From NCBI RefSeq assembly GCF_004297875.1, contig NZ_SCSK01000047.1, forward strand, positions 1-64,000: DNA of 64,000 nucleotides. Reading direction: 5' to 3'. The position numbers were made by a program, and so were the translations under genes. Shown one piece after another: positions 9,786-20,111 of this stretch. Source of the stretch: Pandoraea sp. GTDB taxonomy: Bacteria; Pseudomonadota; Gammaproteobacteria; Burkholderiales; Burkholderiaceae. Positions within the stretch are counted from its first letter, which is position 1; each line of letters starts with the position of its first letter. The notes under the pieces were generated by a model that saw nothing but the letters and a program-made list of their open reading frames with translations, was not told the DNA's origin and made no database searches.

Positions 9786-11123
9786 TTGGCCAAGACTTCT
9801 AACCAAGCGAAAGGTAGCACTCAAGGTCCGAAATATACCGATTTGCGTCGGCGGCTGGTTTTCCTGCTGCTGGCGCTGACGGTCTATCGTATTGGGGCGC
9901 ACATTCCTGTGCCCGGTATCGACCCGGACCAACTGGCGCAGCTTTTTCAGCGGCAGCAGGGCGGCATCCTGGGCATGTTCAACATGTTCTCGGGCGGGGC
10001 CTTGTCCCGTTTCACGATTTTCGCGTTGGGGATCATGCCGTATATTTCGGCGTCGATCATCATGCAGTTGTTGGCGATGGTGTCTCCGCAGCTAGAAGCG
10101 CTGCGTAAGGAAGGACAGGCAGGGCAGCGCAAGATCACGCAGTACACCCGTTACTTCACGGTAGGCCTCGCCCTGTTCCAGGCGCTTGCGATAGCCGTCA
10201 CGCTCGAGAGCCAGCCCGGGTTGGTAGTGGATCCCGGCTTGATGTTCCGGCTGACGACGGTCATTACCCTGGTTACCGGGACGATGTTTCTGATGTGGTT
10301 GGGTGAACAGATTACCGAGCGTGGCTTGGGCAACGGCATATCGTTGATTATTTTCGCCGGTATCGCCGCAGGACTACCGAATGCCATTGGCGGTTTGTTC
10401 GAGCTGGTTCGTACCGGCTCCATCGGCATCTTTTCGGCCATCGTCATCTGCGTGCTTGTGGTTGCCGTAACGTACTTCGTTGTATTTGTCGAAAGAGGCC
10501 AGCGCAAAATTCTGGTCAACTATGCCAAGCGGCAAGTCGGAAACAAGTTGTACGGCGGTCAGGCATCGCATTTGCCGCTTAAGTTGAACATGGCTGGGGT
10601 GATTCCGCCCATCTTCGCGTCGTCGATCATCTTGTTCCCGGCGACGATTGCCAACTGGTTTAGCGCAAGCGGTAGCATGCGTTGGTTGAAAGATGTCGCC
10701 AGCAAATTGTCGCCCGGGCAGCCGATTTACGTGATGCTCTATGCCTTGGCCATTGTGTTTTTCTGCTTTTTCTACACTGCGCTGGTCTTTAACAGCAAGG
10801 AAACGGCAGATAACCTGAAGAAGAGCGGCGCATTTGTTCCCGGCATACGTCCCGGCGATCAAACGGCAAGATACATCGATAAGATTTTGACCCGTCTTAC
10901 GCTCGCTGGTGCTTTATACGTTGTCCTGGTTTGTTTGCTGCCCGAATTTCTCGTGCTGCGCTGGAACGTGCCGTTTTATTTTGGTGGTACTTCGTTGTTG
11001 ATTATCGTTGTCGTGACAATGGATTTCATGGCACAAGTGCAGTCTTACGTGATGTCGCAACAATATGAATCTCTGCTCCGGAAGGCGAACTTCAAGGGCG
11101 GTGGCAATATGACGCTCCGGTAA
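9786..11123 (+). CDS. secY: Protein translocase subunit SecY
   Basis: SecY is the channel-forming subunit of the SecYEG translocase in the inner membrane. The 445-residue product has the ten hydrophobic segments of the family, the [14 protein letters not shown] segment, and the cytosolic C5 loop with [12 protein letters not shown] that contacts SecA and the ribosome. The start is TTG at 9786, preceded by CGGAG; no ATG is available nearby. A rare start may lower translation relative to the ribosomal genes around it. It shares the spc transcript and is followed by infA after 8 bases. Confidence 0.97.
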   Translation: MAKTSNQAKGSTQGPKYTDLRRRLVFLLLALTVYRIGAHIPVPGIDPDQLAQLFQRQQGGILGMFNMFSGGALSRFTIFALGIMPYISASIIMQLLAMVSPQLEALRKEGQAGQRKITQYTRYFTVGLALFQALAIAVTLESQPGLVVDPGLMFRLTTVITLVTGTMFLMWLGEQITERGLGNGISLIIFAGIAAGLPNAIGGLFELVRTGSIGIFSAIVICVLVVAVTYFVVFVERGQRKILVNYAKRQVGNKLYGGQASHLPLKLNMAGVIPPIFASSIILFPATIANWFSASGSMRWLKDVASKLSPGQPIYVMLYALAIVFFCFFYTALVFNSKETADNLKKSGAFVPGIRPGDQTARYIDKILTRLTLAGALYVVLVCLLPEFLVLRWNVPFYFGGTSLLIIVVVTMDFMAQVQSYVMSQQYESLLRKANFKGGGNMTLR

Positions 11124-11131
11124 GCATAAGC

Positions 11132-11350
11132 ATGGCGAAAGACGACGTAATACAGATGCAGGGCGAGGTTGTGGAGAACCTGCCCAACGCCACGTTCCGG
11201 GTCAAACTGGAAAATGGCCACGTGGTACTCGGGCATATTTCCGGCAAGATGCGCATGCACTACATTCGCATTTTACCGGGTGATAAAGTCACGGTGGAAT
11301 TGACGCCCTACGATCTTTCGCGGGCGCGGATCGTGTTTAGGGCGCGGTGA
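11132..11350 (+). CDS. infA: Translation initiation factor IF-1
   Basis: IF-1 blocks the A site during initiation. The 72-residue OB-fold product begins [20 protein letters not shown] and contains [20 protein letters not shown]. Its place between secY and rpmJ, rather than at the enterobacterial location near clpA/aat, is typical of beta-proteobacteria. The spacing to both neighbours (8 and 18 bases) points to cotranscription. Confidence 0.96.
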   Translation: MAKDDVIQMQGEVVENLPNATFRVKLENGHVVLGHISGKMRMHYIRILPGDKVTVELTPYDLSRARIVFRAR

Positions 11351-11368
11351 TTAAAAGAGGGAATTGTC

Positions 11369-11485
11369 ATGAAAGTGTTGGCATCAGTTAAGCGCATTTG
11401 CCGCAACTGCAAAATCGTCAAGCGCAATGGTGTGGTGCGAGTGATCTGCAGCTCGGACCCGCGCCATAAACAGCGTCAGGGTTGA
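11369..11485 (+). CDS. rpmJ: 50S ribosomal protein L36, zinc-binding form
   Basis: L36 is the smallest 50S protein and binds 23S rRNA. The 38-codon frame translates to a peptide starting [15 protein letters not shown] and ending RHKQRQG. The zinc ligands are Cys11, Cys14, Cys27 and His33, so this is the zinc-ribbon (C+) type. A GAGG-like Shine-Dalgarno sequence (AGAGGGAA) precedes the ATG. It lies 18 bases after infA and 34 before rpsM. Confidence 0.96.
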   Translation: MKVLASVKRICRNCKIVKRNGVVRVICSSDPRHKQRQG

Positions 11486-11519
11486 CCGCATTTAACGCTA
11501 TATAGTTGGGGAATTACGA

Positions 11520-11885
11520 ATGGCTCGTATCGCAGGGGTGAACATCCCAAACCACCAGCATACCGAAATCGGTCTGACCGCTATTTACGGTGTTGGTCGT
11601 ACGCGTGCTCGTCAGATTTGTGACGCAGCAGGCGTGGCGTATTCAAAGAAGGTCAAAGACCTGGATGACGCTGATCTCGAGAAGCTGCGTGAGCAAGTGG
11701 GGCTGCTCACCGTGGAAGGTGATCTTCGTCGTGAGGTAACGATGAGCATCAAGCGCCTGATGGATCTGGGGTGCTACCGAGGTGTGCGTCATCGCAAGGG
11801 CTTACCCGTCCGCGGACAGCGTACGCGCACCAATGCGCGCACGCGGAAGGGTCCGCGTAAGGCCGGCGTTTCGTTGAAGAAGTAA
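11520..11885 (+). CDS. rpsM: 30S ribosomal protein S13
   Basis: S13 is at the top of the 30S head and contacts P-site tRNA and the 50S subunit. The 121-residue product begins [18 protein letters not shown], has the helix-two-turn-helix region ([15 protein letters not shown]) and the basic tail [16 protein letters not shown]. First gene of the alpha operon. In E. coli S4 represses translation at the rpsM start; the 34-base gap here is too short for a full pseudoknot target upstream. Confidence 0.97.
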   Translation: MARIAGVNIPNHQHTEIGLTAIYGVGRTRARQICDAAGVAYSKKVKDLDDADLEKLREQVGLLTVEGDLRREVTMSIKRLMDLGCYRGVRHRKGLPVRGQRTRTNARTRKGPRKAGVSLKK

Positions 11886-11909
11886 CGTTGAAGAGACACA
11901 GGAACAGGA

Positions 11910-12314
11910 ATGGCTAAAGCACCTAACAATGCTGCATCGCAGCGCGTGCGCAAGAAAGTCAAAAAGAACGTGGCTGAGGGCGTGGTCCACGTGCACGCGT
12001 CGTTTAATAACACGATCATTACCATTACTGACCGTCAAGGTAATGCATTGGCATGGGCGACGTCTGGTGGCCAAGGCTTTAAAGGATCGCGGAAGTCCAC
12101 CCCGTTTGCAGCACAGGTTGCCGCTGAATCAGCTGGCCGGGTGGCGCTCGAGTATGGCGTCAAGAACCTCGAAGTGCGTATCAAGGGCCCGGGCCCGGGA
12201 CGCGAGTCCGCTGTGCGCGCGCTGAATGCCCTCGGCATCAAGATCACGGCGATCTCGGATGTGACCCCGGTCCCGCACAATGGCTGCCGTCCGCCTAAGC
12301 GCCGCCGGATCTGA
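11910..12314 (+). CDS. rpsK: 30S ribosomal protein S11
   Basis: S11 lies on the 30S platform near the mRNA exit. The 134-residue product has the central [20 protein letters not shown] block and the C-terminal [20 protein letters not shown] signature. It starts 24 bases after rpsM with AGGAA upstream. A 128-base gap with strong hairpins follows before rpsD, unlike the tight spacing in the rest of the cluster. Confidence 0.97.
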   Translation: MAKAPNNAASQRVRKKVKKNVAEGVVHVHASFNNTIITITDRQGNALAWATSGGQGFKGSRKSTPFAAQVAAESAGRVALEYGVKNLEVRIKGPGPGRESAVRALNALGIKITAISDVTPVPHNGCRPPKRRRI

Positions 12315-12372
12315 GTTCTGCTAGAATACTTGGCTGCGTTTAATTTTTATCGTTTTCACCCATAAGCCCACC

Positions 12373-12431
12373 GTCTGACGCCTTGGCGAGCAGACTAGCG
12401 CAGCGGATTTCTCCGCTGCGTGAGTTTTTTT
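12373..12431 (+). terminator. Tandem hairpins with U-tract directly before rpsD (attenuator)
   Basis: Hairpin 1 pairs GTCTG (12373-12377) with CAGAC (12391-12395). Hairpin 2 pairs CGCAGCGGA (12399-12407) with TCCGCTGCG (12412-12420), a perfect 9-bp stem with loop TTTC, and is followed by TGAG and seven T (12425-12431). This is a textbook intrinsic terminator, yet the rpsD Shine-Dalgarno sequence starts right after the T-run, so no promoter can fit between. It must be read through for rpsD, rpoA and rplQ to be expressed from the operon. Confidence 0.75.
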
Positions 12432-12442
12432 AAGGAACTACC

Positions 12443-13066
12443 GTGGCACGTTACACAGGCCCCAAGGCCAAACTCTCGCGTCGCGAGGGAACCGACCTCT
12501 TTTTGAAGAGCGCCCGTCGCTCGCTGTCCGACAAATGCAAGCTCGACAGCAAACCCGGCCAACACGGCCGTACGTCTGGCGCCCGTACGTCGGATTACGG
12601 GAACCAGTTGCGCGAAAAGCAGAAGGTCAAGCGCATTTACGGTGTGTTGGAGCGCCAGTTCCGCCGTTATTTTGCGGCTGCTGAACGCCGCCGCGGAAAC
12701 ACTGGTGAGAATTTGCTGCAATTGCTGGAGTCGCGTCTCGACACCGTTGTATATCGGATGGGGTTTGGTTCCACCCGTGCCGAGGCACGCCAATTGGTTG
12801 GACACAAAGCCATTACCATCAACGGTGAGGTCGCCAACATTCCGTCGATGCAGGTCAAGGCTGGTGATGTTGTGGCGGTGCGTGAGAAAGCGCGCAAGCA
12901 AACGCGTATTCAGGAAGCTCTGTCGCTTGCCGAGCAGATCGGGTTTCCGATTTGGGTGGCGGTAGACGCGAAGAAGATGGAAGGTACCTTTAAGCAATTG
13001 CCGGAACGCAGCGATATCGCAGGCGATATCAATGAAAGCCTGATTGTCGAGTTGTACTCGCGTTAA
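12443..13066 (+). CDS. rpsD: 30S ribosomal protein S4
   Basis: S4 nucleates 30S body assembly and autoregulates the alpha operon in E. coli. The 207-residue product has the N domain ([18 protein letters not shown]), then the S4 RNA-binding domain from about residue 97 ([36 protein letters not shown]). Start is GTG at 12443, 7 bases after AAGGA. Its 5' leader is the attenuator-like element at 12373-12431. Confidence 0.97.
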   Translation: MARYTGPKAKLSRREGTDLFLKSARRSLSDKCKLDSKPGQHGRTSGARTSDYGNQLREKQKVKRIYGVLERQFRRYFAAAERRRGNTGENLLQLLESRLDTVVYRMGFGSTRAEARQLVGHKAITINGEVANIPSMQVKAGDVVAVREKARKQTRIQEALSLAEQIGFPIWVAVDAKKMEGTFKQLPERSDIAGDINESLIVELYSR

Positions 13067-13168
13067 TCGAGCACAGGCGCGCCGGTTTGGCGTGCCTGGC
13101 GCTTCGTGCAGGTTGTCAGCCGTCAGCCTTATCGGTGTAACGAGCCGAGGGTATTGAAAAGGAAACCT

Positions 13169-14146
13169 ATGCAAACCAGTTTGTTGAAACCCAAGATCAT
13201 TGCGGTTGAGCCGATCGGTGAACATCACGCCAAAGTCGTGATGGAGCCCTTCGAACGCGGTTACGGCCACACCTTGGGGAACGCGTTGCGCCGCGTGCTT
13301 TTGTCTTCGATGGTCGGTTATGCGCCTACCGAGGTCACGATTGCCGGTGTGGTGCACGAATATTCCACTATCGACGGCGTGCAAGAGGACGTAGTCAATT
13401 TCCTGTTGAACCTGAAGGGTGCGGTATTCAAGCTGCACAATCGCGACGAAGTGACCGTCGCATTGCGCAAGGAAGGTGAAGGCGTAGTGCGCGCCGGCGA
13501 TATCGAAGTGCCCCATGATGTCGAGATCATCAACCCTGATCATGTGATCGCTCACCTGGCAAAGGGTGGCAAGCTCGACGTTCAGATCAAGGTGGAACGC
13601 GGTCGTGGCTATGTGCCGGGGAATGTGCGCCGCTACGGTGACGACAGTGCCAAGATCATCGGGCGTATCGTGCTGGACGCTTCGTTCTCACCCGTGCAGC
13701 GTGTTAGCTACGCAGTCGAAAGCGCGCGCGTCGAACAGCGCACCGACCTGGACAAGTTGGTCATGAATATTGAAACCAACGGCGTTGTTTCGCCGGAGGA
13801 AGCGATTCGCCAATCTGCCCGGATCCTGGTCGATCAGTTGTCGGTATTCGCTGCACTGGAAGGTACCGAGGCCGCCAGCGAAGCGCCGTCGCGTGCGCCG
13901 CAAATCGATCCGATTCTGTTGCGTCCGGTCGATGCTCTCGAGTTGACCGTCCGCTCGGCCAATTGCCTGAAGGCGGAAAACATTTACTACATTGGCGATC
14001 TGATCCAACGCACCGAGAACGAGTTGCTTAAAACGCCGAATCTCGGTCGGAAGTCGCTCAATGAAATCAAGGAAGTGCTCGCCTCGCGTGGCCTGACCTT
14101 GGGGATGAAGCTTGAAAATTGGCCGCCTGCAGGATTGGAAAAATAG
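13169..14146 (+). CDS. rpoA: RNA polymerase alpha subunit
   Basis: Alpha dimerises to start RNA polymerase assembly and contacts activators and UP elements. The 325-residue product has the N-terminal dimer domain ([20 protein letters not shown]) and, after a linker near residues 230-250, the C-terminal DNA-binding domain with [19 protein letters not shown]. The ATG at 13169 follows AAAGGAAA; the in-frame ATG at 13106 lacks family support. It is separated by 102 bases from rpsD and 145 from rplQ. Confidence 0.97.
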   Translation: MQTSLLKPKIIAVEPIGEHHAKVVMEPFERGYGHTLGNALRRVLLSSMVGYAPTEVTIAGVVHEYSTIDGVQEDVVNFLLNLKGAVFKLHNRDEVTVALRKEGEGVVRAGDIEVPHDVEIINPDHVIAHLAKGGKLDVQIKVERGRGYVPGNVRRYGDDSAKIIGRIVLDASFSPVQRVSYAVESARVEQRTDLDKLVMNIETNGVVSPEEAIRQSARILVDQLSVFAALEGTEAASEAPSRAPQIDPILLRPVDALELTVRSANCLKAENIYYIGDLIQRTENELLKTPNLGRKSLNEIKEVLASRGLTLGMKLENWPPAGLEK

Positions 14147-14159
14147 TCCTGCCGGCATC

Positions 14160-14188
14160 TGGCCGGGATATAGCGATATACCCGGCCA
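14160..14188 (+). other. Hairpin between rpoA and rplQ
   Basis: TGGCCGGG (14160-14167) pairs with CCCGGCCA (14181-14188), extended inside by ATAT/ATAT with a one-base bulge, around loop AGCG. It begins 14 bases after the rpoA stop. There is no following T-run, so an intrinsic terminator is unlikely; an mRNA processing or stability element is possible. Confidence 0.45.
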
Positions 14189-14291
14189 ATTGATTGAAGC
14201 ACTTGTACTACCGGCCCGCGCACGACACGATTTGCTGTCGAAGCGATAGAAGAGCTGGCGAAAAACTGCTGTTATACAAAGGAATCGAAAA

Positions 14292-14681
14292 ATGCGTCAC
14301 CGTCATGGTTTGCGTAAGCTCAACCGTACCAGCAGCCACCGTCTGGCAATGCTGCGTAACATGTCTAATTCTTTGATCGCCCATGAAGCGATCAAGACGA
14401 CCCTGCCGAAAGCCAAAGAACTGCGCAAAGTCGTCGAGCCGCTGATCACGCTCGGCAAGAAGCCGTCGCTGGCCAATCGCCGGCTGGCGTTCAACCGTTT
14501 GCGTGACCGCGATTCGGTTGCGAAGCTGTTCGATGAACTGGGCCCGCGTTATGCGAATCGTCCAGGCGGCTACCTGCGCATCCTGAAGTTCGGGTTCCGT
14601 GTCGGCGACAATGCACCGATGGCATTGGTCGAACTGGTTGATCGCCCGGAAGTTCAGGAAGAAGCTGCCGCCGAAGAATAA
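14292..14681 (+). CDS. rplQ: 50S ribosomal protein L17
   Basis: L17 lies near the tunnel exit. The 129-residue product starts [20 protein letters not shown] and contains [20 protein letters not shown], both typical; it carries a short acidic tail (QEEAAAEE) after the usual end near residue 118. AAAGGAATC precedes the ATG. It is the last gene of the ribosomal cluster and is followed by a clear terminator. Confidence 0.97.
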   Translation: MRHRHGLRKLNRTSSHRLAMLRNMSNSLIAHEAIKTTLPKAKELRKVVEPLITLGKKPSLANRRLAFNRLRDRDSVAKLFDELGPRYANRPGGYLRILKFGFRVGDNAPMALVELVDRPEVQEEAAAEE

Positions 14682-14715
14682 GCGGACGACTCCGAGCAGT
14701 TGCAACAAGGTCATC

Positions 14716-14743
14716 AAAGAGCCAGGCGAAAGCCTGGCTTTTT
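14716..14743 (+). terminator. Intrinsic terminator after rplQ
   Basis: AGCCAGGC (14720-14727), loop GAAA, GCCTGGCT (14732-14739), followed by T residues to 14743 and preceded by an A-rich arm. A stable 8-bp GC-rich stem with tetraloop and U-tract, 35 bases after the rplQ stop, ends the alpha operon transcript. Confidence 0.92.
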
Positions 14744-14838
14744 GCATTGAATGTCGCAAAAATCATCGACGCCCACCGTCGCGTCTCGGGCTGGTATAAA
14801 GTGAACATTCGACCGGTGCAAAGGGTCAATTGCAAACG

Positions 14839-15171
14839 ATGGACAAGTTACTGATGGTCATGACCACCTTTCCCGACGTGGCGACGGCGCAAGCCGCCGC
14901 CGAAGGCATCATTGCGCAGCGCCTGGGCGCATGCGTCAAGCAGCTCGCGCCGTGCACGTCCACCTATCGCTGGCAGAGCAGCATCGAGTCCGAGCAGGAG
15001 GTCCCTTTGCTCATCGCCACCTGCGCACTCCGCTATCCAGCGCTCGAACAATATATCCAGACCCGGCATCCGTATCAGGTGCCTGAAATAGTGGCCTGGC
15101 CCCTTGAGCAGGCTTTGCCCGCCTACGCTGACTGGGTCGCACAGGAAACCGGAGAGACTCCCAATGTTTAG
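14839..15171 (+). CDS. cutA: Divalent-cation tolerance protein CutA
   Basis: CutA1 is a trimeric ferredoxin-like-fold protein linked to copper tolerance and, in other settings, signalling; its exact role in bacteria is unsettled. The 110-residue product shows TTFPDVATAQAAAEGIIAQR, LGACVKQL and TYRWQ, which together define the family. A TTG at 14830 sits 4 bases after AAGGG and could also be the start; ATG 14839 matches family length. The end overlaps the dsbD start by 8 bases, so the two are surely cotranscribed. Confidence 0.9.
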   Translation: MDKLLMVMTTFPDVATAQAAAEGIIAQRLGACVKQLAPCTSTYRWQSSIESEQEVPLLIATCALRYPALEQYIQTRHPYQVPEIVAWPLEQALPAYADWVAQETGETPNV

Positions 15172-17056
15172 GCCGGTACGGATGCTGCCGGGCATCGCGG
15201 TGATCCTCGTCATACTGGGATGGGTGACGACGTTATCGCTTTTTTTCTCTGTTTCAGCACGTGCGGACACGGATTTTCTCCCGCCGGACGCTGCCTTTCA
15301 TGCTCAACTGAGCGAAGCGGGCCCCGGCGCATTGCAGATACAGTTCACCGTTGCCCCGGGGTACTACCTCTATCGTGAGCGCTTTGCCTTTGCCACGACC
15401 ACGCCAGGCGTCGTACTGGGTGCTCCAGAATATCCCAAGGGCGAGCTCAAGTACGATCCAACCTTTCAGAAAGAGCTCGAGGTCTATCATCGCTCAATGG
15501 CCGTACGCATACCCATCGAGCATGCCGCAGGACCGTTCGACCTTCAGGTCACGATGCAGGGTTGCGCCGACAAGGGGTTGTGCTACCCGCCAATGCACAA
15601 GACCTTCCATTTTGCCGGCGCGGCGCTGCAGGCCCTCGGCGCCGGCGACGCGGCTGGCGTGACAGTGGCCTCGCCGTCCCCCCCGATCGCCGGCTCCGGG
15701 TGGGCGCAGGTGCTGGCCGGCCGCGACGACTTTGGTCAAATCGAGCGATGGCTGTCCGGTGGCAGCCTATGGCTTACCTTGGCGATCTTCCTGGGCCTCG
15801 GTTTGCTGCTGACGTTTACGCCGTGTGTATTGCCCATGGTGCCGATCCTGTCGTCAATCGTTGTGGGTCAGGGGGCTCGGCGAGGAAGAGCCTTGGGCTT
15901 GTCGACCGCCTATGTTCTGGGCATGGCGTCGGTCAACACGGCAATTGGCGTGGCAGCCGGGCTGCTGGGACAAGGCCTGACCGCGGTGCTGCAAAACCCC
16001 TGGGTGCTGAGCGCGTTCGCGCTGTTGATCGCCGTGCTTGCGGGATCGATGTTTGGTTTTTATGAGCTTCAGTTGCCTGCGGCTCTGCGTAGTCGCATCG
16101 ACGACATCTCGCGACGTCAGCGTGGCGGGCAGTGGGGGGGCGCTCTTATCATGGGGGTGCTGTCGGCGCTGATCGTGAGTCCGTGCGTGACCGCGCCTCT
16201 GGCGGCCGTGCTGGCATTCATTGCGAAGACGGGAGATGCGATTTTCGGCGGCGCGGCGCTGTTCGCCATGTCACTCGGCATGGGCATCCCGCTGCTGCTC
16301 GTCGGCCTTGGGGCGGGCGCCGTCCTCCCATCCAGCGGACCCTGGATGGAGAGCGTCAAACGTTTTTTTGGCGTTGTGCTGCTTGGGGTGGCGCTCTGGA
16401 TTCTGCGCACTGTGCTGCCAACATGGTTGTCCATGCTGGCGTGGGCCGCATTGCTGCTGGTCAGCGCTTCCTATTTGCGCGTGTTCGATCCCTTGCCGGA
16501 CGGTGCATCCGGCTGGCATCGCTTATGGAAAGGTTTTGGCGTTGGCCTTGCGGTGACGGCCGTGATATTGCTGATTGGCCTCGCTCGCGGTGCGCGTGAC
16601 CCGCTGCAGCCGCTGGCGCCGGTCGCTGCCGTCGGGCTTGCCGGGGTTGCGAGCGAAAATCCGACCAGTTCCTTGCACTTTGAGCGCGTCAAAACAGTCG
16701 CCGATCTGCAGCATGCGGTCGCTTCGGCAAAGCGGCCGGTCATGTTGGATTTCTACGCCAATTGGTGTGTAAGCTGCAAAGAAATGGAGAAATTCACTTT
16801 CAGCGACCCCCGCATCCAACATCGCCTTAATCACGTTTTGCTGCTCCAGGCGGACGTTACCGCCAACGATCCAGCCGATCAGGCGTTGCTCAAGCAGTTC
16901 GGATTGTTTGGGCCGCCGGGCATTCTTTTCTTCGATGCGAGTGGACATCAAATCGCCGGTGCTCGAGTCATCGGTTACCAGGATTCAGCCAGATTTCTGC
17001 GCAGTCTCGATCAGGCATTCGGCCCGGGCAGCACAGCCTCGTCAAACCACACATAA
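15164..17056 (+). CDS. dsbD: Thiol:disulfide interchange protein DsbD
   Basis: DsbD carries electrons from cytosolic thioredoxin across the inner membrane to periplasmic partners such as DsbC and the cytochrome c thioredoxins. The 630-residue product has all three parts: a signal/anchor then the periplasmic alpha domain with Cys134 and Cys140 (GCADKGLCYPP), an eight-segment membrane domain with Cys221 (TPCVLPMVP) and Cys341 (SPCVTAP), and a thioredoxin-like end with WCVSC (Cys535, Cys538). ATG 15164 lies after GGAGA. ResB/CcsB further on probably depend on its reductant. Confidence 0.96.
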   Translation: MFRPVRMLPGIAVILVILGWVTTLSLFFSVSARADTDFLPPDAAFHAQLSEAGPGALQIQFTVAPGYYLYRERFAFATTTPGVVLGAPEYPKGELKYDPTFQKELEVYHRSMAVRIPIEHAAGPFDLQVTMQGCADKGLCYPPMHKTFHFAGAALQALGAGDAAGVTVASPSPPIAGSGWAQVLAGRDDFGQIERWLSGGSLWLTLAIFLGLGLLLTFTPCVLPMVPILSSIVVGQGARRGRALGLSTAYVLGMASVNTAIGVAAGLLGQGLTAVLQNPWVLSAFALLIAVLAGSMFGFYELQLPAALRSRIDDISRRQRGGQWGGALIMGVLSALIVSPCVTAPLAAVLAFIAKTGDAIFGGAALFAMSLGMGIPLLLVGLGAGAVLPSSGPWMESVKRFFGVVLLGVALWILRTVLPTWLSMLAWAALLLVSASYLRVFDPLPDGASGWHRLWKGFGVGLAVTAVILLIGLARGARDPLQPLAPVAAVGLAGVASENPTSSLHFERVKTVADLQHAVASAKRPVMLDFYANWCVSCKEMEKFTFSDPRIQHRLNHVLLLQADVTANDPADQALLKQFGLFGPPGILFFDASGHQIAGARVIGYQDSARFLRSLDQAFGPGSTASSNHT

Positions 17057-17107
17057 TTCGATGTGGCGTTCGATGCCCATGCGCGATCGCGGGCGCGTCA
17101 TGCGATT

Positions 17108-17124
17108 CTCGGCCGATGGCCGAG
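17108..17124. terminator. Hairpin between convergent dsbD and hemB
   Basis: CTCGGCC-GAT-GGCCGAG, a perfect 7-bp stem midway in the 96-base gap between converging genes. No U-tract follows on either strand, so its terminator role is inferred from position only. Confidence 0.35.
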
Positions 17125-17152
17125 CGAGGCTTCGGCTGGCGTGCAACGCCCG

Positions 17153-18154
<1,002 letters not shown>

Positions 18155-18261
18155 TCAGACACGCCTATGGAAAGCATGAAAAAAGGTCTCGGATTATGAG
18201 AATCCGCGACTGCAAAGATCCGACGTTCCAAGAAACTTTCGGATGCATGGTATATCATATC

Positions 18262-18377
18262 AAGCGGATGCTGCACGTGTGCTGCGTCCCCCGCTTCTCC
18301 TCCCTGAGCGGGTGCCTGTCGTGACTACGATAAGGCTTGTTTAATGCCGCCGTGGTAAGACACGGCGGTTTTTTTAT
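18262..18377 (+). ncRNA. Candidate small RNA between hemB and engB
   Basis: A clear intrinsic terminator on the plus strand (CCGCCGTG, loop GTAAGA, CACGGCGG, then seven T to 18375) stands between two minus-strand genes, with no plus-strand gene for 1.2 kb upstream. Ahead of it is a hairpin CCCGCT (18290-18295)/AGCGGG (18307-18312) whose 11-nt loop is TCTCCTCCCTG, an anti-Shine-Dalgarno sequence typical of trans-acting small RNAs. A -10-like TATATCAT lies at 18251-18258, but I find no good -35, so the 5' end is a guess. No sensible ORF is present. Confidence 0.6.
18347..18375 (+). terminator. Intrinsic terminator on the plus strand, hemB-engB gap
   Basis: CCGCCGTG (18347-18354), six-base loop, CACGGCGG (18361-18368) and T-run 18369-18375. 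On the minus strand the same hairpin is followed by ATTAAAC with no U-tract, so it does not look designed to end engB. Confidence 0.85.
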
Positions 18378-18405
18378 GTGGGCAGACGCCGTGATTCGCG
18401 TCACA

Positions 18406-19146
18406 CTATTGAGCATCGTTCGGCGCGCCCTCGGTGCTGGCGTCGACCGCACCCGCGGCCGCCCCCGACGCCACCGGCGGGTCGACTGACTGATCGCGCG
18501 AGGGAATATCGAGCCAATGCTCGAGCATTCGTTGGGCTTCCGCGATGCCGGTTCGTTTGAGCGACGAAAAGAGTTGCACCGTGAATTGGGGCGGCGCATC
18601 AGGATGATCGTCGGGCAAGCCGTCCGAGCGGCCGTACTGGCCAAACGTCTCGCGGGCCTTGCGCAAAACCAGCGCACCTTCCTGTCGCGTCAACTTGTCC
18701 GCCTTGGTCAAAATCGCGTGAATTGGCCGCCCCGTCGGCAGGAACCATTCGATCAACTGCTCATCGAGCTCGGTAAAAGGGCGGCGCGCGTCCATCACCA
18801 GCACGAGGCCGCGCAGTTGCGGCCGCTGGCGCAGGTAATCTCCGAGCAGTGCCTGCCAGTGAGCCTTGGCCGCACCAGGCACTTGCGCGTAGCCGTAGCC
18901 GGGCAGATCGACCAAATAGCCGAAGATGTGCTCCGCTTTGGCGATCTCGAAGTAATTGATGTGTTGCGTGCGCCCCGGCGTCTTGCTTGAGAACGCCAGA
19001 CGCTTCTGGTTGCACAAAGTATTGAGTGCGCTCGACTTGCCGGCGTTGGAGCGCCCGGCGAAGGCCACCTCGGGTACCGAGGTCGGCGGTAGATCGCGCA
19101 AATGATTGACGGTCGTAAAAAAACGCGCCTGATGCAATAGGGACAT
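18406..19146 (-). CDS. engB: Ribosome biogenesis GTP-binding protein EngB (YihA/YsxC)
   Basis: EngB is an essential GTPase for late 50S assembly. The 246-residue product shows G1 [10 protein letters not shown] (residues 30-39), G3 DLPGYGYA, G4 TKADK and G5 SSLKRTG. The C-terminal 30 residues are a low-complexity Ala/Gly/Ser/Asp tail beyond the usual end. The start is the ATG at 19146 ([10 protein letters not shown]); the frame stays open far upstream to 19941, but that part is the complement of the cytochrome gene and is not coding. It is divergent from the cytochrome c4 gene. Confidence 0.95.
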   Translation of the reverse strand: MSLLHQARFFTTVNHLRDLPPTSVPEVAFAGRSNAGKSSALNTLCNQKRLAFSSKTPGRTQHINYFEIAKAEHIFGYLVDLPGYGYAQVPGAAKAHWQALLGDYLRQRPQLRGLVLVMDARRPFTELDEQLIEWFLPTGRPIHAILTKADKLTRQEGALVLRKARETFGQYGRSDGLPDDHPDAPPQFTVQLFSSLKRTGIAEAQRMLEHWLDIPSRDQSVDPPVASGAAAGAVDASTEGAPNDAQ

Positions 19147-19371
19147 GATTGGGGCGAGAGAGAGAACAGCCGCCCTGGGAGAACGCGGTCTGTGGCGTAG
19201 AATGCCGTTAAAATCGGCCAATAAGTTATTGTACAATATGAAAGTTAACCTTAGCCTACCCAGACGACCGGCGGGACAGGGTATGGCGAGTGCTGCGGGG
19301 CGCGGAGACATGTTCCCGGGCGGTAATTTTCCAACGACCGATTCCTCGACAAAACAAAACAAGGTGTGCGA

Positions 19372-20010
19372 ATGAACCGAGTGTGGAAGTTTCTGGCGAT
19401 AGCACCGTTGGCACTGACACTGGCCGCCTTGGCCGGTAGCGCGTGGGGCGCAGACGCTCAGCCGCCAGCCAAACCCGATCTCAACCGAGGGCAGGCAATT
19501 GCCACTCAAGTTTGCGCGGCCTGCCACGGGGCTGACGGCAATAGCGCCGTGGGAACCTATCCCAAACTCGCAGGACAGCACGCGGCGTACCTCTACAAAC
19601 AGCTCAAGGAATTCAAATCCCACGCTCGCAATAACGCGATCATGATGGGAATGGCCTCCGCGCTGTCCGACCAGGACATGCAAAATGTCGCCGCTTACTT
19701 CGCCTCGCAAAAGGAAAAGCCGGGGTTTGCGACGGACAAGAGCACCGTGCCGCTGGGCCAGAAGATTTTCCGTGGCGGCATTGCGGAGAAAGGGGTTCCC
19801 GCTTGCGCGGCCTGTCACGGACCCACGGGAGCCGGCATTCCGACCCAGTATCCTCGCTTGGGCGGCCAATGGGCCGAATACACGCAAACGCAGTTGGTGG
19901 CCTTTCGCGAAGGTACTCGCATGAACAGCGTGCCGATGCACGATATAGCCTCGCGTTTGACGACCAAGGAAATCCAGGCTGTAGCCGACTACATAGCTGG
20001 ACTCCGATAA
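19372..20010 (+). CDS. Dihaem cytochrome c4
   Basis: A periplasmic electron carrier with two class I c-haem domains, likely feeding a terminal oxidase. The 212-residue product has a signal peptide (residues 1-26, ending SAWGA) and two CAACH haem-attachment sites, at 48-52 and 145-149. Met ligands are probably in MMGMAS and MNSVPM. ATG 19372 lies 7 bases after AAGG. The 225-base gap to engB includes the palindrome TATTGTACAATA (19228-19239), which would serve as a -10 (TACAAT) in both directions. ResB and CcsB, which attach the haems, follow directly. Confidence 0.93.
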   Translation: MNRVWKFLAIAPLALTLAALAGSAWGADAQPPAKPDLNRGQAIATQVCAACHGADGNSAVGTYPKLAGQHAAYLYKQLKEFKSHARNNAIMMGMASALSDQDMQNVAAYFASQKEKPGFATDKSTVPLGQKIFRGGIAEKGVPACAACHGPTGAGIPTQYPRLGGQWAEYTQTQLVAFREGTRMNSVPMHDIASRLTTKEIQAVADYIAGLR

Positions 20011-20111
20011 TAAAAATAGTTGTGGGCCGGTCCGCCGGCCGCACTACAATTGTCTGAGCTAGGGTGGCGTGCGCGGCCAGCGCCGCCGCCTTTTTCGTTT
20101 GTGGAATCCGC

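Noticed and set aside
20025..20040. GGCCGG-TCCG-CCGGCC hairpin after the cytochrome c4 gene as a terminator
   Set aside because: No U-tract, and resB most likely shares the transcript. Left only as a note under resB.
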